Counted from the first letter of the stretch, positions 1-13,059 are shown. The stretch: DNA of 64,000 bases from Sindora glabra (GCA_020226215.1 CM035235.1:50559511-50623510); one strand, 5' to 3'. The notes: generated from the letters alone by a model not told the origin. A program made the numbers and translations.

Positions 1-433
1 AGAATTTGCCTTGTATGGAATTTTGCACATATTATGTAAAACTTTAGTTTTTAAGAAATTTGTATATTTCAAAAGTTAGTAAGCATCTATCTTTATTTTT
101 AATTTTGAGTTTTTATATTTCATTGTTCATATATTTCATGGATCTTACAACTTGATAAATTAATAATTGAACGATTTGAACTTTAAATATAATAAAGTTT
201 TAGCTGCTTACAATGTAATTTAAAACCATTATTCTTACTAGTATCAATACATGTTATTGAATTTGTTATATGAAAAACTACTTAGAGAAATATATAAGCA
301 ATTTTGGATAATTTTTCTGTAGTAATCAAGATATTAAATTCTTTAACCTTGGAATTTAACATTCTATTTTTACTTACCTAACAAAAAGTTGAATTTACCT
401 TAGCCACTTAATTTTATTGCATTATGTACAAGG
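1..433. other. AT-rich intergenic DNA, no gene seen
   Basis: No open reading frame, RNA gene or clear repeat was recognised here. The last bases (429-433, CAAGG) appear to be the left target-site copy of the Copia element that starts at 434. Confidence 0.5.
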
Positions 434-907
434 TGTTGTATTTAAAATCATTAATTTTATTAGTAATATTATCTGGATTAGCATTAATTAACTAATAAAA
501 TATTTATTTAAGTAATTATTTTTGTATTTTAACATTAAGCATAAAATAGATCGGACCCTGATTTAATGTGTATGATCGATGATAGGTTAGATCATGCATA
601 AGCTCATATGAGTAGAGGTCTCAACCTACAGCCCTTTAGTGGTTAGTAGTTTCCTATCACAAGTTTGATCTTAAATAAAAAGATTAGGGTTATTATTTTA
701 AGACTGAAAAATAAGGATTCCCACTTTTAAAATTTTCTCTCTACCTTTTCTCTCTATCTGGATAACCTAAGGCGCGAAGTAGGTTGCAATTCTACTCACT
801 ATCATCATTCAGATCAATCATGACTTCATTAAATTATACTCCAGATATGCTCATAATTTTATTATGATCAATTATATATTTTAAGATTTTGATTCATACT
901 TCTAATA
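434..907 (+). repeat. 5' LTR of Copia-A
   Basis: This pairs along its length with 5404-5882, for example in the shared blocks around 600-660 and 5575-5640. It begins TGTTG, as Copia LTRs usually do, and its end has decayed to TA where the 3' copy still has CA. Confidence 0.85.
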
Positions 908-909
908 AT

Positions 910-921
910 TGGTATCAAAGC
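910..921 (+). other. Primer-binding site of Copia-A
   Basis: TGGTATCAAAGC lies two bases after the 5' LTR. The usual plant Copia primer site, complementary to the 3' end of initiator tRNA-Met, is TGGTATCAGAGC, so there is one mismatch. Confidence 0.85.
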
Positions 922-1299
922 ATGTTGATAATATGAATAATTTAATTATGAGCATTTTATTATCTAGGAAAAATTTATAAAAATTCCTAAGTTGCCCTTT
1001 TATTTTCTTATAAGGAATAATTAAATTAGGGATTTTAATTTTAAACCAATTAGATCTATTTCTTCTTTCATTTGAATCTTAAATTTTATTTTTTATGCAT
1101 CAAGAAAATTGCTCTATTATTTAATTATATTAAATTCATTATTGTTGCGGATCAGTTTGGTTCTTTTTTTTTCCCAAAAAATTTATGAACATAGATCACA
1201 CAGTTTGAAAACTCTTCTTCTGATTAATACATAGGTTAGTGTTAAAAAATTAGTATAAATGAATTTTCTTATGTTAAAAGGGCTAAAAAGATAGTTTTT

Positions 1300-1620
1300 T
1301 TTTTAGTTTGGAAGCTCCGTTAATGGCTGAAAACAGCCATGGACAAACCTTGGTGCAGCAACGTTGAAGAAAATAATATTTTTTTCTTTTTTCTTTTTTT
1401 CTTTTTCCTTTTTTCTGTCCGTCGGTCGTGGGCGCCAGGCATGTTGATAGTGCATGATCTCACGCTCCTATTTTGCCCAACTATTTTTTACTCCAGCACA
1501 CATGTGTTTCATGCTCTCTCAAGCGCGTGTTCCAAGTGCAACTCATTTGACTGGTCAACAGCTTCACATGCATACACTAGTCAAGCTTCACATGCATACA
1601 CCAGTCAAGACTTAAATAAT
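1300..1620 (+). other. GC-richer leader of Copia-A with pyrimidine tract and 24-bp duplication
   Basis: Between the primer site and the gag relic is a patch much richer in G and C than its surroundings. It starts with a long T/C tract (about 1378-1415). A 24-bp unit follows, present twice in tandem (1561-1584 and 1585-1608) with one difference. A frame of 116 codons crosses it but shows no recognisable protein features, so I do not call a gene. A similar GC-richer patch sits in the leader of the second Copia element near 55.93-56.08 kb. Confidence 0.45.
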
Positions 1621-2519
1621 ATTTTTTTAAATGAATTACTTGATTTCACATTATCAGATTTCACATTATATATGGTATTGATAACGTGAAATCACATTAC
1701 GTGATTTCCTTATTTAAATAATTTTATTTTTTTAAAATGAATTACGTGATTTTATGTCATCCATATTTTTTTTTAAAATTGTATTTTACATAAAGATTTT
1801 ATGTTTTATGAAATTCATGTTTTATGAGTGGATTTCTAAGGAAGTTGTTAACATTTTGACTTAATTATGTAGAATTTAATTTTCTATTTATTTGCATTTT
1901 TTTCAGAATTTTTGTGGCTAATAAATATTTATTTTAATTTTTATAAGATTTATAATGTATGAAAATATATTTTATTTTTAGAATTTTGGCCTATAAAAAT
2001 TTCTAAGTATTCTACACAATATTTTAGGCTTAATGAAGAGTCAATCTCTCTAGTTGTGAGCATAGCCATATTTGATAAATTTAGAATTCTTGATTATGTA
2101 AATTTTACATATATGGATGCCCAAAATTATTTGATCCATACCAATGATAGATAAGGGATATAATAAGACTATTTTCCATAAAATATTATCCTTCTAAGAT
2201 ATTTAAAAGCACATTGCATTGATGATGGATACATCCTATCGGTATAACATTGTTAATATAATTTTAGAATTTAGACTCCTTAGAATAGGCATATAGTAAT
2301 TATAATGTTTCAATATTTTTTGTACTCTATCAGTATGACTATATTGATTACATTTTTATGTAGACTCTTGTACAAACCAAATCATATGGTATATGTAATT
2401 TTGATACCACTCTGTTAAATAGTTGTTTGACTGATTTGTTTAATTAGGAATTTTATGTTATAATTATGTTGTGTACACATAATTAATAATTTTTCAATCC
2501 TATTATATTAGTCTCGGCC

Positions 2520-3160
2520 TTTCAATAACTATTTGTGGTAAGAACTTTTAATAGAATAAACTATGATGAATGGAGAGAGTTTTTGAGCATGTACTTAGTA
2601 ATTTCTAAGGAGGATTTGACTCTTAGAGAATCAAAACTGGCTAATTTATGACTTGAGTCTAGCGCTGTAGATAAGACCTATTACAAATAATAGTATGAGT
2701 CAAATCGAATTTGTTTAGCAGTGATTAAGTTCACCATTGAAAAGAGAACTAGAGAGAGTATCCCAAATAAGGACATTATTGTGAAATACATGAAAGTTGT
2801 TGAAGAGAAATTCAATTCTACCCATCTAACTTTAGTGTGTTTTAAGTCCAATAATCTTGAAATATCTTTTGAATTTTGGTGCAACTGTTCATGTTGTAAA
2901 TTCTTTAAAGGGGCTCAGAAATAGGTGGATCCCAAGTGAGACAGGAGAGACTGTATTCGAAGTAGCAAGAAGTAGGGATAAAATTAAATACATAGGATTA
3001 TTTTCTTTCTTTATGTTTATCTTCTGGACACTTTTAATTTAAATTATGTCATTCATGTACCTTCTCTAAGAAGAAATTTAATTTCTAGTTTTGTTTTAGA
3101 TAATTATAGTTATTCCTTTTGACAAGGAAATGAAAATTATGATTTCGCTATTATTACTAT
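2520..3160 (+). pseudogene. Copia-A gag and protease relic
   Basis: Around 2550-2600 the translation resembles the Copia Gag segment with NYDEW. From 2721 there is a Gag-like stretch ending KYMKVVEEKF. It is joined within a few codons, by a frame change, to a protease-like stretch from about 2860 containing FGATVHVVNS, where active Copia proteases have DSGAT. The aspartate is therefore lost. At 3050-3110 comes the pre-integrase motif VPSLRRNLIS. The zinc-knuckle part of Gag appears deleted. Confidence 0.75.
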
Positions 3161-3330
3161 GCCACCTTACAAAATGGTCCGTATCATTTGAGTTTGAATG
3201 ATTATCCTATTGTATCTTCTAATATTCTCATCGATGTTGTGATTAGGCATAAATGTCCTAGAATGAGTAAGAATTCTTTCATTCGTGAGATTGACATTTA
3301 GGCAATTTTTCTAAAAAGAGATTAGAAAGA
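3160..3330 (+). pseudogene. Copia-A GAG-pre-integrase relic
   Basis: After the RRNLIS motif, a short stretch (about 3175-3290) keeps NGPYHLSLND and a degraded version of the LWHKRLGH region as IRHKCPRMSK. The integrase core expected next is not visible, so it was deleted or has decayed beyond recognition. Confidence 0.55.
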
Positions 3331-3699
3331 TTAGTAAAATAAAGGTGTGTTGTTAAACCTATATTTCTCATATTTTGAAACTTTTAAGTATGGGATTGTA
3401 AAGTAGAGATGAGACCATATAATCCCTAGTTAAAGAAATTAGAATGTAGAACAATTAGTGGATTCTTCATTAAGTACTGAATTGGATCAAGAGGTTATAA
3501 TTTTTATTATCTCACTTATAGTACTAAGATAATTAAGTTTGATCGGATATTTTATTTTGAGGATGACTTAAATAGTGGGAGTTCAATGCTTAGATTATCA
3601 ATTTACGTAATAAGGCCACCATTCTACCTATAGCTGTTTTGATTTCCTCACCACTAGAGGAGATAATAATGATAGTCTAGTTCAGGTAAATAAAGATCC

Positions 3700-4560
3700 T
3701 CATGTTGAAGAACCAAATCTGCTAGCCATTGAGTTTAGATGATCTCAAAGGGTTTAGAGACTTACAATATTAAATGACTATATTGTGTACTTGCAAGAAT
3801 TTTAAGAAATTTGATGGGGTAATTTTGTCATTTTAGTACTTTATGTTGATGACATTTTATTGGCTAAAGACTCAATTAATTTAGATAAGTCAAAATGCAT
3901 GTTATCATGTCATTAGATCTTTGGCAAAACATCTTTTATTTTGAAATTTAGATCCATTGTGATAGAACTCATAGTATTTTGGGTTTGTACTAAGCCAATT
4001 TGATTGAATTGATGCTTAAAAATTTTAAAATTAATACATGTGCATCCAGTTTAGTGCCTACTCAAAAAGGTGATGCATTGTTTCAATTATAGCGCCTTCA
4101 AGCTGATATTGAAAGGGCTGAAATAGACAAGATTCTTTACACTTTTGCTATTAGTAATTTTATGAATGCATAGGTCTACATTCGTTTAGATATAGCTTTT
4201 GCTATTAATGCGCTTGGAAGATACTCAAGTGACCCTAGGATGGATCATTGGAAAATGGCCAAGAAAGAAACGAAGTATCTTTAAGATACCAAGAATCATA
4301 TGTTGACTTGTAAATGATCTTATTTACTTGAAGGTATTAATTATTTAGATTCTGATTATGCCTAATACATATATGATTATAAGTCAACATCCAAATACAT
4401 CTTTATGATGTTTGGAGGAGTTGTTTTATGGAAAAATATTAAACAAACACTCACAGCTACCTTAACATGGAAGCAGAGTTTATTGCATATTATGAGGCCA
4501 CTTGTTAGGGTATATGGTTGAGAAAGTTGATATCTGGCATGTAATTGATTGATTCTATAT
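3700..4560 (+). pseudogene. Copia-A reverse transcriptase and RNase H relic
   Basis: The linker typical of Copia polyproteins (RRSQRV, ending NDYIVYLQE) is at about 3735-3800. It is followed almost directly by the catalytic YVDD motif (3842-3853), so the N-terminal half of the RT is missing. Further on are DIAFAINALGRYSSDP (about 4190-4240) and the RNase H motif TMEAEFIAYYEA (about 4464-4500). Frameshifts and stops separate these pieces. Confidence 0.82.
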
Positions 4561-4885
4561 CATGACCTTTATCAAATTTTATTGCGATAATTCTCCTGCT
4601 ATGTGCTTCTCTCAAAATAATAGGAATACTAGTCATATTGAACATTTTTTTATGTTAAACTTCTGTTCGTTAAAGAAAGAAGATTGTTGAATCTTGCACT
4701 CGCATTGAACACAGCCCTAGTGGAGACATGCTAGGGATTCGTTGATTTAAGGCTTACCTATAGGAGTATTTTAAAATCAAGTAACTCATATGGGTCTTGT
4801 TAAATCTTTTGATGAAACCTTAGTTTAGTGAAAGTTTGAGATATGTTTATTTTATTTTGTTGATGTTTGTGACCAGTAATCGCTC

Positions 4886-5341
4886 ATATTGAAACATTGG
4901 TGATATGTTTTACACATATAAATTATTTGCTTCCCTATCAGATTCAGTGATTTTGAGTTATTTCTCTTATGAGCTGTGGTCAAAATACTAACCTTATATA
5001 TATTCAGTTCCATTAGGGATTATGAGACATTAATTTTACATCACTTGTCTTCCTATCAGATTCAGTGATTCTGTATGGTCTCATTCCACTTATGTAATCA
5101 TTGCTAAGTTTGGATATTGAAACATTAATAATATATTTTTTACATATATATAAATCATTTGTTTCTTTATCGGATTCAATGATTTTGAGTTATTTTTCTT
5201 CTGAGCTGCAATTGAAAGATTAAACTTTATTCTGTTCCTTTCAGATTATGAGATATTATATCACTTGACTCCCTATAGGATTAAGTGATTCTGTGTACTC
5301 TCATTCTCCGAATTAAGTTTATAACTTAATGTATAACTAAT
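4886..5341 (+). repeat. Tandem duplication of a 228-bp unit before the 3' LTR of Copia-A
   Basis: A unit starting ATATTGAAAC occurs at 4886 and again at 5114. Each copy contains two smaller blocks resembling TCAGATTCAGTGATTNTG about 130 bp apart, so the array has an inner repeat as well. It lies between the RNase H relic and the polypurine tract. Confidence 0.75.
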
Positions 5342-5392
5342 TGCTTAATTATTGATATTTTGATTATTCCATATAATTAATTAATGCTATCC

Positions 5393-5403
5393 AAGTGGGA
5401 GAT
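5393..5403 (+). other. Polypurine tract of Copia-A
   Basis: AAGTGGGAGAT lies directly before the 3' LTR. This is the standard plus-strand primer of plant Copia elements. Confidence 0.85.
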
Positions 5404-5882
5404 TATTATATTTTAAAATAAAATAATTAATTTTATTAGTAATATTATATAGATTAGCATTAATTAATTAATGAAATATTTATTTAAGTAATTAGTTTTG
5501 TATTTGAACATTAAGCATAGAACAGATCAGGTCCTGATTTAATATGTATGATCCATGATAGGTTGAATCATGCATAAGCTCGTATGGGTAGAGGTCCCAA
5601 CCTACAGCCCTTTAGTGGTCAGTAGTTTCTTATCACAAGTTTGACCTTAAATAAAGATATCAAGGTTATTATTTTGAGACTGAAAAGTAAGGATTCTCAC
5701 TTCTAAAATTTTCTCTCTACCTTTTTTTTCTATTTGGATAACCTAAGGGCGAAATAGGTTGCAATTCTACTTATTATCATCATTCAGATCAATCATGGCT
5801 TCATTAAATTATATTTCAGGTACGCTCATGATTTTATTATGATCAATTATATATTTTAGGATTTTGATTCATACTTCCAACA
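5404..5882 (+). repeat. 3' LTR of Copia-A
   Basis: Partner of 434-907. Its start has mutated to TATTA where the 5' copy has TGTTG. It ends in CA at 5882 and is followed by CAAGT, close to the CAAGG before the 5' LTR. Confidence 0.85.
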
Positions 5883-8183
5883 CAAGTTTCTCCCCCTTTA
5901 AAAATAAAGTATTTCTTTAATCCAACTATTTTATTGCTTGAGCTTGTAACCACTAGTTTTTGCATTTTTATATATTTCAAATATGCATTTTTAGTTACCT
6001 AATTGTGTCCTCCTACTATAGTAGCACTATTGGTTTCCCTCAGCCAAAGCCTTGCATACAAATAAAAAAAATTGCATAGATAGAAATCATAGTAATAAAA
6101 AAATTATTATGCAATCACATATTAACTTAAACATTTTGAATGAATTGATTTTTGACATTTATCAAAAGGAATATTGCTGCACTAATGTCCATGCAATATG
6201 TAATTTGTAAGTTTATGAAAGAAAATAGTTTTAAAGCTTTTACTACAAATTTAAGCCACTTTATTACGTTGTTACTATTGTAGCAATTCTAGCAAATGTC
6301 ACAAATGTATTTTCACCTTTTTTTTGTTGAATATATTTGACTGTAAATTATATCTACACAAGTTAGGTAAATTAAACTTGAAATAGCCAACCCTGCATAT
6401 AATTGAACCTATTATTATATCATATTTAGTATACTTCAGCTTTGGGAGATTAATATTAAAACCAAAAGTTAAAGCATGAGATATACATATATATATTTCT
6501 TTTGTCTCTATTATATTATATGTTGTCATTTAAATTTTTTTTGTGACTGTATTTGTATATACATAAAGTTGAGACTAAGTTTTCTTGTTTTGTTATATTA
6601 CTTATGTTTAATATTATTTTTTATGGTATATATGTAATCTCTTAATGAAAATTTAAATGTTATTCTTTCACTTGTAAATAGAAATGATTTCTAGTTGTTA
6701 GGTTTCTTTTCTGCTATATTGTTTTATGTTTAATTTTTTAATACTATTTTTTATTTTAACCAACTAATGCTTAAAGGGGACTATCCTCATTTATAGAAGT
6801 AAAGACATCTTCTTCTAGTAATAATTTAAATGTTGATGATATTGCTTGATTTGTAGTTATCAATGTTATCTAAACTTTACTTATAAAGTTAATATATCTT
6901 TTTGGTATATAAACTAACTTATGGACAAAATGTGTCCTTTTGTTATTTCTACAGTACAACAAATATTATGAAGTTAAAAACTATGCTAAACTATTCTAGT
7001 TAATATTAATATTGGATGCACTTTGAGCATTTTATGATTTTGAATTGAATACATTATTTTTTACTCTACATATATATACACTAATTGAAGTAGCAGTACA
7101 TGACTAGATTTGTTAAAAGATTATGGCATTAAGCAAAATGCATCTAACAAATAACATATACGATAAAATATGTAAATTATTATAGCAATTAGTTGTTACA
7201 ATAATGATAAATCGGGAAAAATGCAATAAAAATTATTATAATAACATTTTACAAAGAAATTAAATATTGCGGCAATTTGAAGTTGCCACCAGAAAAATTG
7301 GAAAATTACTTATGGTTGTTCAAAAATAGCCATTAAATTAAATTTGAAGGAAATATATATAGTTAAGTAAATCGCCACTAATTAACCACCACTAAATGAT
7401 AGCAAATTTGTGAAGATTCTACTAGTAGTAGGTAAAATTGCCATTAATTAAGATGTGGCAACTTGAATAATGGTATTTTATAGAAGTGTTACAAGGTTAT
7501 TTAGTAGTGATTGGAAATTGCCACTAATTGCCAAAAAAAGAAGAAGAAAATATCGTCATTAATTTATAATTTTTTTGCAATGCGTGATTTATAAAAGGAG
7601 TTGTAAATCTTTTTTAAAACGTATAATTTTATATAATTAAATATCATATCAAATGTCAAATTACAATAGAAGAAAATAAAATGTATAATAAGATGATATA
7701 GATGTATCACCATCTTGTGACATTTATAACAAATCTAGCAATATTTTATGTCAAATTAGAAGTTAAATGAAATAAAATCACAATAGTATCCATATTATTT
7801 TTTTCTCTGGTTTTGCAAGAGAAAGATTCTAATATTTTTTTCACATATTTCATGGTAATTCAAATAACTTATTCTAAAAAAAAGTTTCAAACCAAATCTG
7901 TTTACTTACATTAAAGTTATATAAATTGTATTGGTTAAATATTATTTTACAAGTTTTCACTATTATCATAATTAAAAATGTATATTTTCATTTATCTTAT
8001 TTTTTTTATAAAAATCCTATCTTATTCAACAAAGGAAAAACCCCACTTTTAAGAGAAATTATTTTGAACTATGTATCTTATATGTTTTATATTAGTAGAA
8101 GACTCGTGCTATGCATGAAATATAAGGAAAAATTTTGTCTAACATTAATATTAAAGATATGATTGGTGCATCATATAAAAATG
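5883..8183. other. AT-rich DNA with transposon-like short repeats, no gene
   Basis: No coding region is supported. Around 6240-6300 and again at 7260-7560 short words such as GCCACTAATT, GGCAATTT and their complements recur on both strands. This resembles the subterminal repeats of CACTA or similar DNA transposons, but I could not find convincing terminal inverted repeats. The reading frames of 76 and 78 codons in this stretch have no protein-like features. Confidence 0.4.
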
Positions 8184-8844
8184 ACATGATAGTGGAAGTA
8201 AATACTATCATATCTTATAAGATATTTAGTCTTTACATAAGATAATATAATATAATTTAATCAACTTATTTTATATGATTAACACAAGATAAATTAATCC
8301 TTTCCCTTTGGACCTATTATAAAAGGATAGGATTAAAATAAAATTTATTATTCTTCATTTAACCTTAACTTTTGGTCTCATTAATAATAATTATTTTTTG
8401 AACAAAGTATTAATAAATATTATTTAACCTAATTTAGCCTTAACCTATTTTTTATTAAAAATATTAATAATTCATTACTAATCTAACTTATTTATTATTC
8501 CTAATTTAATCTTAACATGTTTTAACCTTAAAATATTAATAATTATTGTTTATATAAAATAGGTATAATATAATAAATATATCAATAATTATTAATGAAA
8601 ATAATTGCAAAACATTGAAAATTTTGTATTTTTCAAATATTACAAAATAACTATGATATAAATTATTTTTAAAATAAGGCTAGTATAAATTTTATATTTT
8701 TTAAAATTATCACATTATATACATGACTGATAACAAACCCTTGATAGTATAAATTTATACTATCAAATTATTTATATGGTTATTTATTAGATACTTAATA
8801 GTATTATATCTTATCCTTCTATTATTCTAAATTATACTATCATG
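8184..8844. mobile_element. MITE candidate, 661 bp
   Basis: The ends are ACATGATAGT on the left and its exact complement ACTATCATGT on the right. Weaker inverted similarity extends inward. Both ends are flanked by ATG, which could be a 3-bp target duplication of the PIF/Harbinger type. There is no coding capacity. The short perfect ends make this a modest call. Confidence 0.45.
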
Positions 8845-9183
8845 TATGTTTGCTTATCATATCCTATCCCATGCACTTATATCCTTCAAATGTACTATAA
8901 ACGTAAGTTAAAGTGCCTTAAATGCATGGATAAAATATTGGTTTATGCATTATATCTTTATTTAAAAAGTAAATGCAACTTAGTGATGTTCTGTATAAAA
9001 GTAAAACTAGTAAAACTTTCCATGTTTAACATTGATGAATATAATAAGAAGACTAAAATTACATAAATCCTTGTATATTTTATATTTGATATTAGATCAA
9101 CCCAAAAAAGGGATTTAAGTTTATGTCAATATATATAATGTAAGTTTACTACATTTTAAAATATGATGGTTTTATATTACAAA
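8845..9183. other. AT-rich spacer, no gene
   Basis: A 74-codon frame at 8842-9066 has low-complexity composition and no recognisable domain. I see nothing else here. Confidence 0.4.
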
Positions 9184-11851
9184 TGTCACAACCCTCCCTT
9201 AGTTGTGACTAGCGTGGAATCCAGTTTATTAGTTTCCACCAACCTATTCTAGTAAGAACATTACTTAAACACCTAAAGTAAGATTATGGAATAATAATAA
9301 ATACTAAAATTGATATTTCAAAATAATCATCATCATAATTAGTTCCCATATAAAAGGAAAGTTAGACCTACTTATAATTTCTTACATTTTCTAGAAATAA
9401 GCAAGCTAGTTTAATTATCACCTTCAGATAAAATCCCTATTACTTATAATGTCTACTCCAATAACCACCTACATGGATTCAAGCTCATTAAGGAAAGGTT
9501 TAAAGAATACATATTTATTCACAAACAAAGTATTTATATGCTATCCATTTCAAAAGTTATAGGAAATCTAAAGGTTTTATCCTTATTATGGTGGTGGTGG
9601 AAGTACATTAATCTAGGAATCTATAAAATAAAACATAAAACGGTTAGTCCAAAAACATTCTAAAGAAAGAAATAGTATATAGTTACAGTCTTATTAATTG
9701 GATCACCTTCCATTATCCTTAATCCATGTTTCACATTTTCAAATAGAATGAAATCGTTAATGGTATCACATCATCCATATAAGCATATCACTTTCACAAC
9801 TTGCACATTTCAATATCAATTAATAAAATATGTAAAAAGAAAGCAAGTAAATTTTTTTATAACTCAGTTTCATCTTTATCTTTCATAAGCCTATTCTTAT
9901 TCTTCATAAATATTTATTAAATCTAATGTACAAATAATAAGAGTTATCAATTCGCTCACATTTTAATTCTTATATGCAAAAGATGTCAAATAAGCTTAGT
10001 CATTAAAATATCAAATCATAATGGTAATTTTTAAGTTATAACACCACTATGCCTATTTCTATGGCCTCATTATACATTATTATAGAATTACAATTCTATA
10101 TCGATTAATAGATGTCGATCAAAGGTAAAATCAATATCTATATTGATATAATGATCTTTTTTAAATTATTAAGACTAATAAACACTATAATAAATTAACA
10201 CTTATGTCACGATCAAAATCATATCACAAAATTAAAATTTTCATAACTATGCTATTTAGCCACGAAAAAACTAGTTGAATAGTCTTATGGTGCAAGTAAG
10301 CGTAGTAAGGGAATTGCTACAAGAAAAAAAGGTCTTGTGGCATAAATGATTTTTTTTATCATAGATTCACTAGTGATTAATAGATTCTTCTATCCATGAG
10401 TATAAATATGGCAATAAAGGTACATTCATGGTAAGTAACTCATATTGCTACGAATAAAATCATGATAAAAATAAAATAAAATTATTATAAAAATTAATGT
10501 AACTAACTAAAATAATTTTATCTACCCAAATTGAATTAATTATCTACTCAATTCAATTAGATGCTATTCTATTATTTTTTTTACACATTTGCTGAAACTT
10601 GTTAATATTTTTAACTTGTAGTGAAAATCATTGAAATTTTATCCATCTAGAAATTGCAAATTATAGTTATCGGGAATTAAACCAGAGTCTTCAAGCTAAT
10701 GAATATTAAGCTTTACCTTTATGCTACTTTATTTCTTTAGTATTATAATGCAATATATTTTATATAAAGTTTTAATTAGTTAGTTGGCTTCAAAAATAAA
10801 ATTATATTTATATGATACTAATTATATAATAATAAAATATTACATAAATGCATATAATAAAATATTTTATGATTTTATTTTAAAAATTATTTTTATAAAC
10901 TAAATTCTCATTTATTTAGTTACTAATTTTGTTTGTATCAAATTTATTCTTTACAAATATCTTACATCAATTCCATATCTCATAAATAATTAATTAATTA
11001 ATTTTATCCTTTTATTAATATTTTTATTAATTATTATTGATTGAGTTATTATAAAATAAAAATAAATTTTTTACATCTTTCAAGTATTTTTTTTATTTTC
11101 TAAAATTTCATTAATAAAGTTTGAATTATATGAAATAAATATCCATATAAATTATAACTTTAAACTATTATAAATTATTTATAATATATATTTTTGTTAT
11201 TTGTAAATATAAATTAAATCATTCAAACTTTTATAAAGTTTTTATATTAATTTCATCTCTCATATTTTATTTATATTTAAGTTTTATTTTTTATTTATTA
11301 AGTTATTAACCTATCAAAATTATAAATAAATAGACTAAATTAATTAAATTATTATTTAGAAGGAAATAAATTAATATAAAATATATGTGAGAATAAAATT
11401 AATACAACTAGAATTAATAAAGGATGAAAATGAAAATTTAGATTATTTTATATATATCACTTCCTTAAATATAATTTGTTTAAAATTTTTTAATATAATA
11501 ATTTAATTATTATTAAATTATACATAATTTTATATAATTATTATTTTTAATTTTTTAATAAAATTTTTATTAATATTATAGTGATGAATGTAAAACTTAT
11601 TATCACATATTTCTATAATAAAATTTATTATCACTTATCTCATAAATTATACTATTTATATATAATATAATAATTTTAGTATTTTCATAATATATATATC
11701 TTTTTCATTAACACATTTTTTAAGGATAATTTTATATGATAAAAAATAGTTTTTTTATAATATTTTATATCTTGAATGATCTATTTTTGTTTAAGCTATA
11801 TTTTAAAAATTGGACCAAATAATAAATTAAAAAAATTGTTATATATGTATG

Positions 11852-11854
<3 letters not shown>

Positions 11855-11893
<39 letters not shown>
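11855..11893. repeat. (TA)n microsatellite
   Basis: Uninterrupted alternating TA for about 39 bases, inside the CACTA-like element. Confidence 0.9.
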
Positions 11894-11896
<3 letters not shown>

Positions 11897-12289
11897 AATT
11901 CTATTAATTTTTAATTTTTGTATGTAAAGAATTTAAATTGTATAATACAATTTTTAATATATTACAATATTTATTTTGTTGATGTATATTAATTTTATTA
12001 TATAAATTTAATTGATAAAAAATTAAATAATTATTTATTATTTATAAAAATAATTACACACTAATAGATATTAAATTTAGTACACATATAAATAAAAATA
12101 CTTAAGAACTTAATAACTAAGCTCTTTCTTATATATCTTAAGTTTTGGTATTCAACTCCTATCTTTATTATTTTAAAAAAAATAATAAAAGTATATAATT
12201 ATATAATTTATGAATAGTTCTATCTTTTTACATATATATTTTATGAACCGACTAATTAAAAATGTTATATTATATATCTTTTTTTATTT

Positions 12290-12425
12290 TGATTGATTGG
12301 GGCTAATTAATTGATCAAATAAGCTATTTACTAAATTTTTGAAACAATTATTTAACTTAGTCAATTAGTTAAATGTCACTGACTCAAATGATAAATTAGC
12401 TATTTGCTAAACACTCATAATATAT
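12290..12425. repeat. hAT-MITE-like end sequence
   Basis: The stretch ends with GCTATTTGCTAAACACTCAT. Read on the other strand, this resembles the GTGTTTGGTAAA ends of plant hAT MITEs. The segment at 12300-12360 carries related words. The opposite end is not defined, so this is a fragment at best. Confidence 0.3.
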
Positions 12426-12539
12426 AAATATTTGTATTGTTTATCATGTTGTACCATGTTACACTTATTATAGATAATTTTTTAATGTATGTTACCAAAA
12501 TGATATCTTTGACTATAATTTTATTTATAGAATTAGTAC

Positions 12540-12900
12540 GTGACATGGGTAATATTTTACTACAGATAAATTTTCTAACTTATATGATAAAATAAGTGAT
12601 ACTTTACCATAAGAAATGTGTTCTTATAACTTAGTTTATAACACAAATAATATTTTGTTGCAAGTAAAGTTTTTTCCATAGTACAAGTAATACTTTGTTA
12701 CGAGAAATGTGTTCCTGTAATTTAGTTTTATGACACAAGTGATATTTTACCATAAGTAAAATTTTTTGGTAGCATAATTAATACTTTGCTATTGAAATTA
12801 TGTTCTTATAACTTAATTCGTGGCACAAATGATATTTTTCCATAGATAAAAAATTTTCACAGTATAAATTTTTTAATTTTTTATACATTTGTTTAAATTT
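12540..12900. repeat. Tandem array of about four diverged 90-99 bp units
   Basis: Units start near 12540, 12639, 12730 and 12820. Each contains the motif ACACAAGTGATATTTTACC or a variant, and the first three units also contain a block like GAAATGTGTTCTTATAACTT. Periods are 99, 91 and 90 bp. The fourth unit is incomplete. Confidence 0.75.
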
Positions 12901-13059
12901 TTTATTCCTATGGCAAGAGATAAAATTGCTATAATTTTTTAATTTTTGTGATATAATTCATGATATAAGTGTTAATTTATTATAGTGAAAATAATAGTTA
13001 ATAAATATAATTAATATTTATTTTGACATGATGATATTTTAAAAATTATATAAAAATTT

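Larger units (their letters stand above)
434..5882 (+). mobile_element. Decayed Ty1/Copia LTR retrotransposon (Copia-A)
   Basis: Two similar sequences of about 475 bp (434-907 and 5404-5882) bound this element. The first is followed by a primer-binding site of the initiator-tRNA-Met type. The second is preceded by a polypurine tract. Between them, in Copia order, are relics of gag, protease, RT and RNase H, all broken by stops and frameshifts. Most of the integrase and the front half of the RT are missing, so the element cannot move by itself. The flanks read CAAGG on the left and CAAGT on the right, which fits a 5-bp target duplication with one mutation. The two LTRs differ by many substitutions and small indels, so the insertion is old. 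Confidence 0.88.

Noticed and set aside
1339..1689. 116-codon + strand frame with a hydrophobic start
   Set aside because: The start is a translated pyrimidine tract and the rest reads a direct repeat. It lies in the leader of a dead Copia element, with no homologue recognised.
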